This document shows positions 33,775-41,811 of a stretch of DNA of 41,811 bases, piece by piece. The notes below the pieces were generated by a model. The model was not told the DNA's origin and made no database searches. It saw only the letters and a list, made by a program, of their open reading frames with translations. The first letter of the stretch is position 1; each line of letters starts with the position of its first letter. Location of the stretch: contig WHUX01000335.1 in assembly GCA_015179025.1 (NCBI GenBank), positions 1-41,811 of the forward strand. Direction: 5' to 3'. This stretch comes from Terfezia claveryi (lineage: Eukaryota; Ascomycota; Pezizomycetes; Pezizales; Pezizaceae). Position numbers and translations under genes: made by a program.

Positions 33775-34743
33775 TTGGCGCTGGCAGGGGGTGCAGTAGC
33801 TGGGATACAGGGGGGGTGCAGTAGTAGGCGGTGGGTGTCTCTGGGTAACTGCACAGTTGACACAGCCGAAGCTAATGCACCAATAGTACTAGACAGCGAT
33901 TCAAATGGATGACTGTTATCTCTTTTTTCTTTTTTTCTCATTAAGACCTGTTATCTCGTTATAAGCTTGGATTTCCACATTTTCATTGCACCTTAGTGCT
34001 ATTTGTTCGGATTCCTTCGGATTTGTTCGGATTTGTTTGCTAGTTGTTTGAACCCTTAGTATATGTAAGTTAACTCTGGTAGTCCAATAATAAGGCACAA
34101 CCAGCCTTTGAGGGGCGGGCAATAATACATGAATTTTGAACAGAAACGAGCGGTATACAGTACGTGATCACGAAGCTTGAGCGTCGACTGATGGGCAGCG
34201 GACTTGCAGGGACACTGAGGGGCCAAAGAGGGCTATGCCGCCCCGAAGTTGGAAGTGTGGTCCACTCTGGAGTGTCACTTGAACCTGATAGTGCAATACT
34301 AGCCTTTGAGGAGAGGGTACCCAGATGGAAGCATTTTCTGCACAGGGACCAGTAGGTGTCTATGAGCTTGAGGTTGAGCGTCGACTGATGGACGACGGAC
34401 TTCCAGGGACACTGTGGGGCCAAAGAGGGTTATGCCGTACCCAAAGTCGTAAGTGTCGTCTACTCCGGAGTCATACTTGTTGAACCTGACAGTGCAATAC
34501 AAGCCTTTGAGGGGCAGGTAACAAAAGGGAAGCATTTTCTGCACAAGGACCAGAGACACCATGGCCGGCCTTGGATACTGTTGTCTCGTATAGTAGGCGG
34601 ATGTGCAGAGACACAGAGGGGCCGTAGAGACCTGTTTAACATTCGAAGGTGAGAAGCAAGCAGTCCAGAATATTATAAAGAGATGCTAACATCGTCTGCC
34701 CAAGTTCAGCATTATTCCACACAATCAGTACATAACCACAAAA
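33775..34743. other. Spacer with about 2.6 copies of a 200-bp tandem repeat
   Basis: No supported gene. GCCTTTGAGG recurs at 34104, 34302 and 34503. Each copy holds GTCGACTGATGG, GGGACACTG.GGGGCCAAAGAG, a stretch ending CTCCGGAGT, and GAACCTGA.AGTGCAATA. A third, partial copy ends at about 34625. Short frames here are translations of the repeat. Confidence 0.6.
34104..34625 (+). repeat. Tandem repeat, unit about 200 bp
   Basis: Unit spacing is 198 and 201 bp, measured from GCCTTTGAGG at 34104, 34302 and 34503. It lies just upstream of the DUF6532-like gene. Confidence 0.75.
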
Positions 34744-34980
34744 ATGGCTGGGACTCGGAAAGAGAAGGAATCGCAAATCGCGTGAAAGCTCTCTGCAACA
34801 CACCATGACCTCCGTGGGGCAAAGAAGAAGACTGCAACCAGTACAGGATCTACAACGTCCACCGCTACCACCATCCCCGTGTTGTCAAGTTCCTCAACGT
34901 CTACCGCTATCTCTACCGAAAAGGTCACTGTGTTAGTGCCTAATACACAAAATTTCATAGCCAGAGTAACGTTTCCCGAG

Positions 34981-35041
34981 GTAAGCACCTGCAGATGTTC
35001 TGTGTCTTCAAATGCAGCACTGATTTAATTGCACACGATAG
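34981..35041 (+). other. Intron 1 of DUF6532-like gene (61 bp)
   Basis: GTAAGC donor and GATAG acceptor, phase 0 on both sides. Confidence 0.6.
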
Positions 35042-35140
35042 GCAATATCCACGAACAGCCTCTCCTCGCAGAGTAGAGTTGTCCTCCGGACGCCAAAACG
35101 ACGGCAAGCATCGCCGGCTGTACTTAGAGCATCCTGCAGC

Positions 35141-35195
35141 GTATGTGTTAATTCCTTTAGTGGAAGTACAGAAGTTGGACTGACAATAGTAACAG
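35141..35195 (+). other. Intron 2 of DUF6532-like gene (55 bp)
   Basis: GTATGT donor, CTGAC branch-like sequence, ACAG acceptor. It joins exon 2 to the open frame that contains the ATG at 35220, in phase. Confidence 0.65.
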
Positions 35196-36118
35196 TTTGA
35201 GGGCACACCAGGCCGCTCTATGCCACCATCACCACTGCGTCACTCGGTCTCTAGCATATCCTTGAACCCACAAAGCCCATTTCAATCAACTCCAATATCA
35301 GCGTCAACCAGTGCCCAACAACAGTACGATAGCGAGCCCGCGACAGACACTGAGGGACTTATGGAAGACTTGTGGTTGCCAGAAGAATGCAAAGTAGCCG
35401 TGAAATCAGGTAGGAACCGGAGTATTAATCAATTTTCTAGTGCGCTGCGGGATATGGTTACAAATGCAGCCAATGACATAGAAAGCATCACGCTTTTCCA
35501 GGACCCCCTCCCAGATCCTAAGCGGATGCAGATGATCTTGGAAAGTATATGGACAAATGCAGAACGCAAGTTTGCAGCAGATGTTGCTCGGAACAATAAG
35601 ATTGATGCCTATGTATGTTAGAATTAGATGATACCGGCGTAAGTGAGCAGGATGCTGATGAACCCTCTTTAGCTATGAAGCATCTCGTTGCGCACACGCG
35701 CCCACCTAACATACCATGCAAAAAGGAAAGTGGTGGAACTATACCAGTTCGACCAAAACTGCTCGACACGATACATCCAGGACCAGGTCAGATGGCTATT
35801 GCTGAGGGACAGGTTTACCTGGGCGGAAGCGCAAAGAGAGGTATCTATGCAGTCATTCAATATTTGTTATCATACGGTCAGAGTCTAATGGTTATTAGCA
35901 TTGGAGGTTTCGATTTCGGGCACCAGAGGCAGTAGAGTTCATTTATAATCAGTTCTACAGCAACAAGAAAAAGCTAGGAGTGCAGGATAAGACATTTATA
36001 GGCCGCATTAGTGGTTAATTCCTGTGCCTCATTTTTACTGTGCTGCATCACACGCTGCAATGCTATGAAACTGGTGAATATGTGGGATCAGTGGACTTCA
36101 ACTTCACCAGTGCAAACG

Positions 36119-36169
36119 GTAAGCAAAGGATCCTAGGGGGCCAGAGGGTTACACTAACAATCTGAGCAG
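36119..36169 (+). other. Intron of DUF6532-like gene (51 bp)
   Basis: GTAAGC donor, CTAAC branch-like sequence, GCAG acceptor. It joins TSANG to TYTRLLRQW in phase. Confidence 0.65.
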
Positions 36170-36693
36170 GGACTTATACCAGGCTATTGCGACAATGGAA
36201 GGCTTTCCCAACGAGCATTCAGGATAACTTGCTAAACGTAATCCGTGCTGAGATTGTCAAAAAAAGCTAGAAGGTAGGTCAACGTGTGAGTTGGGAGCAG
36301 GAGAATCCCTATGAGATGGACGAGTAGGATTTGAAGGCGCTTGGGGCACAACTACACGCGGATCTTCAGAAGGCGGAGGAGGATAACTTGATCACTGCCA
36401 CAGTTGATAAGGAGGTCAGTATGGCATGGAAGAAGCTGAGTTACGATGACGCGGAACAAACAATAGGAGTCTATGCCTTTGAAGTCGATGATCTACATGG
36501 GGAGTCACGGAGCTGGGATGCTGGGGAGGTAAATCTGGATGCAGAAGATGGGGAGGATGATGAGGAGGAGGAGCATAGAGAGGCAGAGAATGGGGAAGAG
36601 GACAGAGAGGAGGAGGGCAAGGATGGTGAGGAAGATGAGGAGGACGAGGAGGATGAGGAGAATGAGGAGGATCAGGAGGACCAGGAGGACTAA

Positions 36694-37071
36694 GATGTAG
36701 ATTTTTTTGGGGGGGGTTTATGTATGTTTATATGGGAATTTGTCAGCTGGAATGTTATTTGTGCATAATGGACGTTGAGAAGGAGGATGAGGGTATTGGA
36801 GAGCTTGCATTTTATTTCTTGGGATTGGGATAGGAGGTAGTTAGGTTGGTGCCGGGGAATGGAACGGGGTTTCTTATTAGTTTATTCAGGATTGTGAGAA
36901 GGCATAGGCGGATTGTGGATGTAGTTCGGGGAATAATGACAAGCAGTAAACGGCCATTTTTGAACATGCATGTGACCAATGTAACAACAATTAGGGGGTA
37001 GAGCGAAGGACGCACAGGAGACACAAGAGAGCACGTTGGCATTGGCATAAGAGAGAGACATTTCTTGAGGG
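36694..37071. other. 3' flank of DUF6532-like gene
   Basis: No supported gene; minus-strand frames here are shadows. It probably holds the 3' untranslated region. A G-run follows the stop codon. Confidence 0.4.
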
Positions 37072-37400
37072 AGGTCATCAGAACGCCAGGTCATCCGGAC
37101 GCCCATGAGCTAGAGGGAGGTCATCCAGATGACATAGGCCAAACGAACATCGTCCGGACGCCATAGGCTAAACGAACATTGTCCGGACGACATAGGCTGA
37201 ACGAACGTCGTCCGGACGCCATAGGCCGAACGAACATCATCCGGACGCCAATGAGCTGGAAGGGGTCATCTGGATGCTATAGGCTGAACGAACGTCATCG
37301 GGATGCCAATGAGCTGGAAGGAGGTCATCAGGACGTCCGGGTAATCGTTCGGACGCACATTAGCCGGAGGAGGGGCATCCAGACGACAATGATCGGGACG
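37072..37400 (+). repeat. Right subterminal repeat array
   Basis: About eleven imperfect copies of a 28-34-bp unit built on GAACGAACATCGTCCGGACG. TCCGGA occurs at 37094, 37153, 37182, 37211 and 37240, with an exact 29-bp period over the last four. Unit and period differ from the left array, but the GTCCGGACGCC core is shared with the left end. Confidence 0.85.
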
Positions 37401-37470
37401 GGGGCATTGACAAGTGGCATATTGCCTCCACGGCACCCAGGGTGTCAGACGCCAAAGAGGCAAACTCGAT

Positions 37471-37482
37471 TCTTTCCTGATG
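37471..37482 (-). repeat. Right terminal inverted repeat
   Basis: TCTTTCCTGATG, the inverse of CATCAGGAAAGA, followed by the duplicated GA and then the continuation of copy A's integrase (TGGATT). Confidence 0.85.
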
Positions 37483-37484
37483 GA

Positions 37485-38301
37485 TGGATTGTCTAAAGTT
37501 AGCACCTGTGCTTACTAAGTGTTCAATTTTGTACCCAAATATTTCTGTTGAAGAATATCTAATAGTTTGAATTTCACAACTTTAGATGATTGTTAATAGA
37601 CAATCAGGATTCAAGTTTCTTATTTCTGTCTCAGACAATTTCACAGCAGAACAATATACTATTACTTTTAATACTAATATAGTCTTGACTACTATAGGAT
37701 ACCCTTTTTGTATTGTTTTGGACTGTGACACTCTTTTTATATAAACGCACTTTCAAGATTAGGCTAGGAATAAAGGAATCATCTTGGAATCATCTACTGT
37801 ATATTATCCACATATAGATAGACAATTAGAAATTATGAATAAAGAAATTCTACAAGTAGTAAGAGCCTATAAAATTAAAGAATCTGATTGGCTATAGAAA
37901 CAACTAGAGATATAGTTAAAACTTAACTCTAGGTATAATGCCACTAGACAGAATAACTACTTTTCTACACTATTTGGATTTAATGCACATCTTTGTGTCT
38001 CGATACTTCCATACCTCATTAATGCATATATACCAGCAAATGAATATTATGAGGTAATATCTAAAAACCTGTATAATACCAAGAAGACTCAAGCATCTCA
38101 AGCAAACAAACGACTACTCAATACAGCCAAATATTCAGTCAGACAATAAGTTATGTTTTCCTCAGAAAATATCAACTTGTTGAATATCTCACCCAAACTC
38201 AAACCAAAATGCCTAGGCCCATTTCCCATTATTTCTAGTAATCGGAAATGCAATAATTATAGCCTAGACCTATCCAGCCAACATGACTTCCATCTCATAT
38301 A
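37485..38301 (+). pseudogene. pol: Integrase core and C-terminus, copy A (second half)
   Basis: Continues copy A's integrase from the Plavaka insertion point. The DNA matches copy B (minus strand, 21830-21010) almost throughout, but with TAG, TAA and missense changes. The catalytic region is recognisable near 37600-37850 (ending EIMNKEILQVVRAYK). The C-terminal motif reads SSENINLLNISPKLKPKCLGP, with Trp to Cys. Homology stops at CTCATATA (38301), before the chromodomain. Confidence 0.85.
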
Positions 38302-38998
38302 CATCACCAAAAATATTATTTGCGTCCTGTGCGTCCGGACGCCTGGGACGAACAGGACGCATGGGAGACAAACTCAAGATCAGGATGCCAAACACTCGGT
38401 ACGCGTGAGCGTCTGGACGCACTCGGATGGTGCTCACGCGGTTCTCACGCGCCTGGGATGCAACACATGTGCTTTGCAGATGCTCCCTCCTCTTGTACAT
38501 AGCATGGAATAGGCTGCTCGTCCCCAACGCTATAGGTTCTACCGTTAGCATTGCTAATGGGTAGCCCACAATCGCTCTGTTCTACCATGCACACCTGCTC
38601 ACAACTTGTATGTACAACAGCTAGGTACGTAGCCACTATTGCAGCCATTGAATATACACATAGCAGAAATATCCATAGTATTCGCGAATAATTATATACA
38701 CAGAAGTAATAGATATATATATTGAGCATGCAATCACTGCTCCAATCGCACTAACACTTGCTCTAATACTCACTCTAATACTCACCCTAACACTTGTTCT
38801 AATACTCGCTCTAATACTCGCTCTATTACTCACTCCAATACTTGCTCTAATACTCGCTCTATTACTCGCTCTAATGCTCGCCATAATGTGCTGGGATATA
38901 GAGCAAAGGGAAAATGCATGAGGAAGGGAGGTATATATACAGGAAAACCATAGTTGCTAAGGCTGACTAGCAAGGCCCTCAATTTAGACTTTCCAAAG
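38302..38998. mobile_element. Left end of a second GTCCGGACGC element
   Basis: Where copy A departs from copy B, new sequence begins CATCACCAAAAATA. It has GTCCGGACGCC at 38332, and imperfect copies (GCGTCTGGACGC) near 38410. The CATCA start and the motif match the end of the 22.5-kb element, but the rest does not. TA at 38300-38301 may be its 2-bp duplication. Its right end is not visible: gypsy copy C interrupts it at 38999. No gene is supported inside. Confidence 0.55.
38739..38885. repeat. 12-bp tandem repeat (minisatellite)
   Basis: About twelve imperfect copies of CTCGCTCTAATA. A minus-strand frame over it is only a translated repeat. Confidence 0.85.
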
Positions 38999-39677
38999 TG
39001 GAATGGAGAATGTTATTTCATTGCTTATATAATTGATTATATACTTTTGTATTTCCTATATTACTACTATGTTATGTAACTAAGCCTCTCGGTTGAAGGA
39101 CTAGCCTTCTACCACCTCCTATTGCTGTATAAGCATCCATAGCATGCGGAATTTGCCATGGGAAGTTCCATGGCAATTGCCATATGAAGACACCCTCATT
39201 ATGGCCGCTTGACCTCTGTTTAAGGCGTGTGACTCATTACTATGGCCACATGACCTCGTTATAAGGTGTGTGACTCATTACAATAGCCACATGTCCCCTT
39301 TTTGTACAGCACATCACCTTCTGGTGTACCACCCTTTATTGTATTTATTTCCTTAGTCATCAGATCTCAGAAGAGTATAAATAGGCCGCTGGATTCCATC
39401 TGGAATCCAGAGAAGACAAGAAGCAACCAAGCAAGTACTCAGAGCAAGCAAGCCTATATTCCGATCAGATTAAGATCATATAGCTTAGATACTACAAATC
39501 ATATAAGATAGATTACACCAGTTAATTACTATTCCCTCTGGGAATGTCCCACATAGTAATCTCCCTACCCTTCTGAGGTCTTACCTCAGCAGAACCGAAA
39601 TACACAAACGTCCGTGCCTACGGATATAGATTGTATAAACGGTACCAAATGAATACTGTCTAGTACCATTCATTACA
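38999..39677 (+). repeat. 5' LTR of gypsy copy C (679 bp)
   Basis: Starts TGGAATGGAGAATG and ends CATTACA, with the same internal order as the other three LTRs. The TATA box is at 39376-39385. Confidence 0.92.
39376..39385 (+). promoter_or_regulatory. LTR TATA box (copy C)
   Basis: TATAAATAGG, at the conserved LTR position. Confidence 0.6.
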
Positions 39678-40495
39678 TTTTTTTTAACTCACTTACCTAA
39701 TCTTTACTCTTAAATCCAAGCCCTGATCAACCTTCGGATACCTTTATTACACTCACGCAAGTGTATAAAATTTGACACACAAGTGCACATATAAAAATCG
39801 ATATCGTTATTCAACTAGCTAGCAAACAAAATATCCAACAAACAAGACATCAGACTCTCAACTGCAGTAAAACAACAAAAGACTTAGAAGCAAGCTAAGC
39901 AGAGCTCTAACGGGCAGTGGTATCCCATATTAAACAATCCCACCCTCATTCACAACACTTTTCCCAATAAGATCGACAACTCATCTTGTACTCCTGGCAA
40001 CTGCTATTACATCTGTACCTATAAATCCAGTACACCATTGAAAAACTGGCCCACTATGTCCCAGGAATTATCGGTCTAAACAACCAAGCATCACAATCCC
40101 AAGGCTCAAATCTCGCTGCCTCCACTGCAGCCATTTCCTCCAGAAAAGAATTACCTCTATCAGAACCTTCCTTAGGCCCAGACATCTCTACCAATACCTC
40201 TGCGCCCCCAACGTCTACCTCAACACGCCAATCAGAAAACGTGACACTCTTGCCGGAAGAACTAGAACTAGATTCTAGACCAGTAGACGAAGCAAAACCA
40301 GGACCATAAGAAACATCAGGATTCTGACATCCAGCCTCACCAGCCTCGTGAGCCACCGAGCCAATAGAACCATCAGTCGAACAGAGATTATAAGGATCAT
40401 CAGCCACCACACCATCAGCACAAAAAGGTGCTAAAGAAGAAAAGTAACTCGATGATCATATCACATAACCAGCTGCATTTGGTTGCGGACAGACA
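39678..40495 (+). other. Leader / Gag N-terminal region of copy C
   Basis: A T-run directly follows the LTR. The sense strand then encodes, with stops, a Ser/Pro-rich stretch like copy B's (TNTSAPPTSTS). The longest frame here (40054-40410) is antisense and I treat it as a shadow, although copy A (8940-9161) has a counterpart antisense frame. Confidence 0.5.
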
Positions 40496-41811
40496 ATGAA
40501 ATCAGACATAATGGCACCTGAACTTAGTAAGAAGACTAAGAGGTCAAGACGGTTAACTATGTTACCCGAAGATATTAAGAAATTAGTAGAAGAAACTTCC
40601 AGAAAGACTAGATTTATAGTTCCTAACATGGAAGGGGAAATAAATCTGCCCATAGATATAGAAATAGTAGAACCAGGTGGAGCAGGAACTAAACTATATT
40701 TTAGTATGGCTTTACCTCTCACACCAGTAGAATTTTGGGACAGACATCTTCCAACAATTGAGGAGATTTTGAAATATACTCGCTCAATGGGACATGCCCA
40801 ACAGTATCATCCTGATGATACTCGACTTTTAATGGAAGCCATAGCAAAACACTACTTATAGCTAACACCTTACCTATTCAAAGATGAATATTTAGAAATG
40901 AATGCATTTTTAAGTAAAGAATTAAGGAAACCTGTTGTACCACTTTTAAGGAAACCGAATTGGGTAATAAATAACTGGGAAGAAATAATGGCATTCATGA
41001 TGAGCAGCACTCATCTAGAAGAATCAGCACATACCGCGGAGGATTTTTTCAATCCTAGCAAAGAACTTCCAGAAGTGTTCCTGAGAACACCAAAAGATCA
41101 ATCGAAAGGCAAAGGTCGAGCACCTGAGATACCAGAAAGGAGGACTGGGTCAGCCAAAGAACCAGACGACAAAGACCAACCACCAGAAGATATAGAATTA
41201 CCAGAAGACGATGATGATCTAGATACAGGACTAGACTAACAAAAGCAGAAAGCACAAGGAGGAGGACGAGACCCCGATGATAGTGGAGATGATAGCTGTG
41301 ACTCTGATAAGGCATCGTCAGTTGCAAGTCAAACTCTTAAAAGAAAACCCAAATGAGGATAATTAGTTGAACACCAGCAATAGGAATCTACAACAGGAAT
41401 GGTTACAATGAGTAACCATAAAGTAACGAATGCTTTAAAAGAAATAAAGATTGATATGCCAGAAAAATTAAGATGAGAAGACAAAAAATAGCAAGACTCA
41501 CAATATTTTGACTCTTGGGCCACAGCAATGCAACGTTGGTTTGTTCTCAAAAGAATAGATTTGGAAGGTGCTTCAGCTTTAGAAATTGTTGGATTCAGAA
41601 TGGAAGGAAGCGCACTCACTACTTATAATCAGTTCCTAAGAGAAAAAGGAAAGAATGCGATATTCTTTGGTTTCATACTAGCGCTAAGGGATTTTCTGAT
41701 ACCCTCTACTAGTAAGAACATTTTGTGGAAACGATGGGAGACAGCCACACCATACAAGGATGGACGTCACATGGGAATCTAACAGTTTGCCAACTGGCTT
41801 ACTGAAATGCA
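40496..41811 (+). pseudogene. gag: Gag of gypsy copy C (partial)
   Basis: One frame from ATG 40496 to the window edge, broken only by nonsense codons. TAG at 40859-40861 falls at the same Trp codon that became TAG in copy A. Others occur near 41238, 41354, 41380, 41474 and 41780. It contains MAPELSKKTKRSRRL and MLPEDIKKLVEE, an acidic stretch (IELPEDDDDLD), and the start of the capsid-like domain (FLREKGKNA, FILALRDFLIPS, WKRWETATPY). The zinc knuckle and Pol lie beyond the window. Confidence 0.85.

Larger units (their letters stand above)
34744..36693 (+). pseudogene. DUF6532-like cargo gene with acidic tail, multi-exon, decayed
   Basis: Probable exons: 34744-34980, 35042-35140, 35196-35612, 35673-about 35885, about 35915-36118, 36170-36693. 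Introns have GTAAGC/GTATGT donors, CTGAC/CTAAC branches and AG acceptors. The N-terminus is Ser/Thr-rich. The middle (RSINQFSSALRDM, then ILESIWTNAERKFA) and later part (APEAVEFIYNQFY, FLCLIFTVLHHTLQCYETG, YTRLLRQWKAFPTSIQ) resemble the basidiomycete DUF6532 family, whose function is unknown. The last 55 or so residues are almost all Glu and Asp. In-frame stops: TGA 34783, TGA 35676, TAA 36016, TAG 36268, TAG 36325, all explicable as C-to-T or G-to-A. Exons 4 and 5 do not join in frame by a clear intron. Confidence 0.6.
14945..37482. mobile_element. Plavaka-like DNA transposon with cargo genes, carrying nested gypsy copy B
   Basis: Both ends are defined against the uninterrupted gypsy copy B. 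The left end is CATCAGGAACGA (14945-14956) and the right end is the inverse of CATCAGGAAAGA (37471-37482). They are flanked by GA on both sides (14943-14944, 37483-37484), and the empty site in copy B reads ATATCGATGGATT. The element is 22,538 bp, or about 11.3 kb once gypsy copy B and its 5-bp duplication are removed. It contains long subterminal repeats at each end, a Plavaka-type transposase on the minus strand, and plus-strand cargo genes. Plavaka belongs with the large fungal DNA transposons related to KDZ and CACTA elements. The ends here do not start with CACTA. Confidence 0.85.
7974..38301 (+). mobile_element. Ty3/gypsy copy A, mutated and split by a 22.5-kb insertion
   Basis: Copy A consists of 5' LTR 7974-8645, internal sequence 8646-14944, then the Plavaka-like insertion 14945-37482, then the rest of its integrase from 37483. 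The two halves join in register with the uninterrupted copy B across the sequence ATATCGATGGATT. At 38302 homology to copy B stops inside the region before the chromodomain, where another insertion begins. The base run before the LTR is GTAGA, which should recur after its 3' LTR beyond the window. The copy is saturated with C-to-T and G-to-A changes. Confidence 0.85.
38999..41811 (+). mobile_element. Ty3/gypsy copy C, 5' part, cut by window edge
   Basis: 5' LTR, leader and gag in the same orientation as copy A. The five bases before the LTR are CAAAG (38994-38998). If it is an independent insertion, CAAAG should follow its 3' LTR to the right of the window. It is less mutated than copy A and more than copy B. 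Confidence 0.85.

Noticed and set aside
33513..33941. 142-codon minus-strand frame, Pro/Ala/Arg-rich
   Set aside because: Shadow of the GC-rich RGG repeats on the plus strand. The minus-strand frame at 32853-33086 is rejected for the same reason.
14945..37482. Starship-type giant element or Helitron
   Set aside because: No tyrosine recombinase captain, and no Rep/helicase. Paired inverted ends, a 2-bp duplication and a Plavaka-type transposase fit a DNA transposon.
14945..37482. TET/JBP-type dioxygenase, reported to be linked to some fungal KDZ-type transposons
   Set aside because: I looked for the HxD..H iron-binding pattern in the cargo frames and saw nothing convincing.
38636..38884. 82-codon minus-strand frame with repeated ASIRAS
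   Set aside because: Translation of the 12-bp tandem repeat.
38999..39677. LTR at 38999 taken as the 3' LTR of copy A
   Set aside because: It is directly preceded by unrelated sequence with no polypurine tract or chromodomain, and it is followed by a full leader and gag. It fits better as the 5' LTR of copy C, although an LTR-mediated rearrangement is not excluded.
40054..40410. 118-codon antisense frame in the copy C leader
   Set aside because: The sense strand encodes the Gag N-terminal region in copy B. Ser/Pro-rich codons easily leave the antisense strand open. The broken counterpart in copy A does not argue for selection.

Overview
The window is almost entirely nested transposable elements. 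It most likely comes from the repeat-rich, AT-rich genome of a basidiomycete fungus, probably an agaricomycete. The evidence is a Plavaka-type transposase with short (44-56 bp) GT..AG introns, chromodomain Ty3/gypsy elements, a pogo-type element, a gene resembling the basidiomycete DUF6532 family, and old copies riddled with C-to-T and G-to-A changes (TGG to TAG, CAG/CAA to TAG/TAA, CGA to TGA) that look like RIP-type mutation. I see no host housekeeping gene, tRNA or rRNA.

Layout. 1-2481: a decayed unknown gene on the minus strand, then hairpins and an inverted repeat. 2482-3581: the 3' end of one gypsy element (integrase tail, chromodomain, 431-bp LTR). About 3830-7840: a heavily mutated LINE (ORF1-like, endonuclease, reverse transcriptase) split by a probable solo LTR. 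7974-14944 and 37483-38301: gypsy copy A, badly mutated and cut in two. 14945-37482: a 22.5-kb insertion in copy A's integrase, with 12-bp terminal inverted repeats starting CATCAGGAA, a 2-bp GA duplication and arrays of subterminal repeats. 38302-38998: a fragment of a second element with the same GTCCGGACGC motif. 38999-41811: gypsy copy C (5' LTR, leader, gag), running off the window.

The 22.5-kb insertion is a Plavaka-like DNA transposon, about 11.3 kb without its own passenger. It has a transposase on the minus strand (15.8-18.9 kb). To the right are cargo genes on the plus strand: two copies of an unrecognised gene (31.2-31.7 and 32.4-33.8 kb, the second with an RGG-rich tail) and a multi-exon DUF6532-like gene with an acidic tail (34.7-36.7 kb). 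Gypsy copy B (19841-31043, minus strand, LTRs differing at 11 substitutions and 3 single-base indels, 5-bp duplication GCTTA) landed between the transposase and the cargo. A pogo-type transposon (24234-26487, TA duplication, 42-bp inverted repeats) then landed in copy B's reverse transcriptase.

The insertion order reads directly from the junctions: copy A, then the Plavaka element, then copy B, then pogo. A separate branch runs copy A, then the second GTCCGGACGC element, then copy C. The Plavaka element with its cargo and exact ends is the most interesting system here. Second is the gypsy family itself, whose polyprotein carries extra Cys/His clusters between RNase H and integrase and a protease without the usual D-S/T-G motif.
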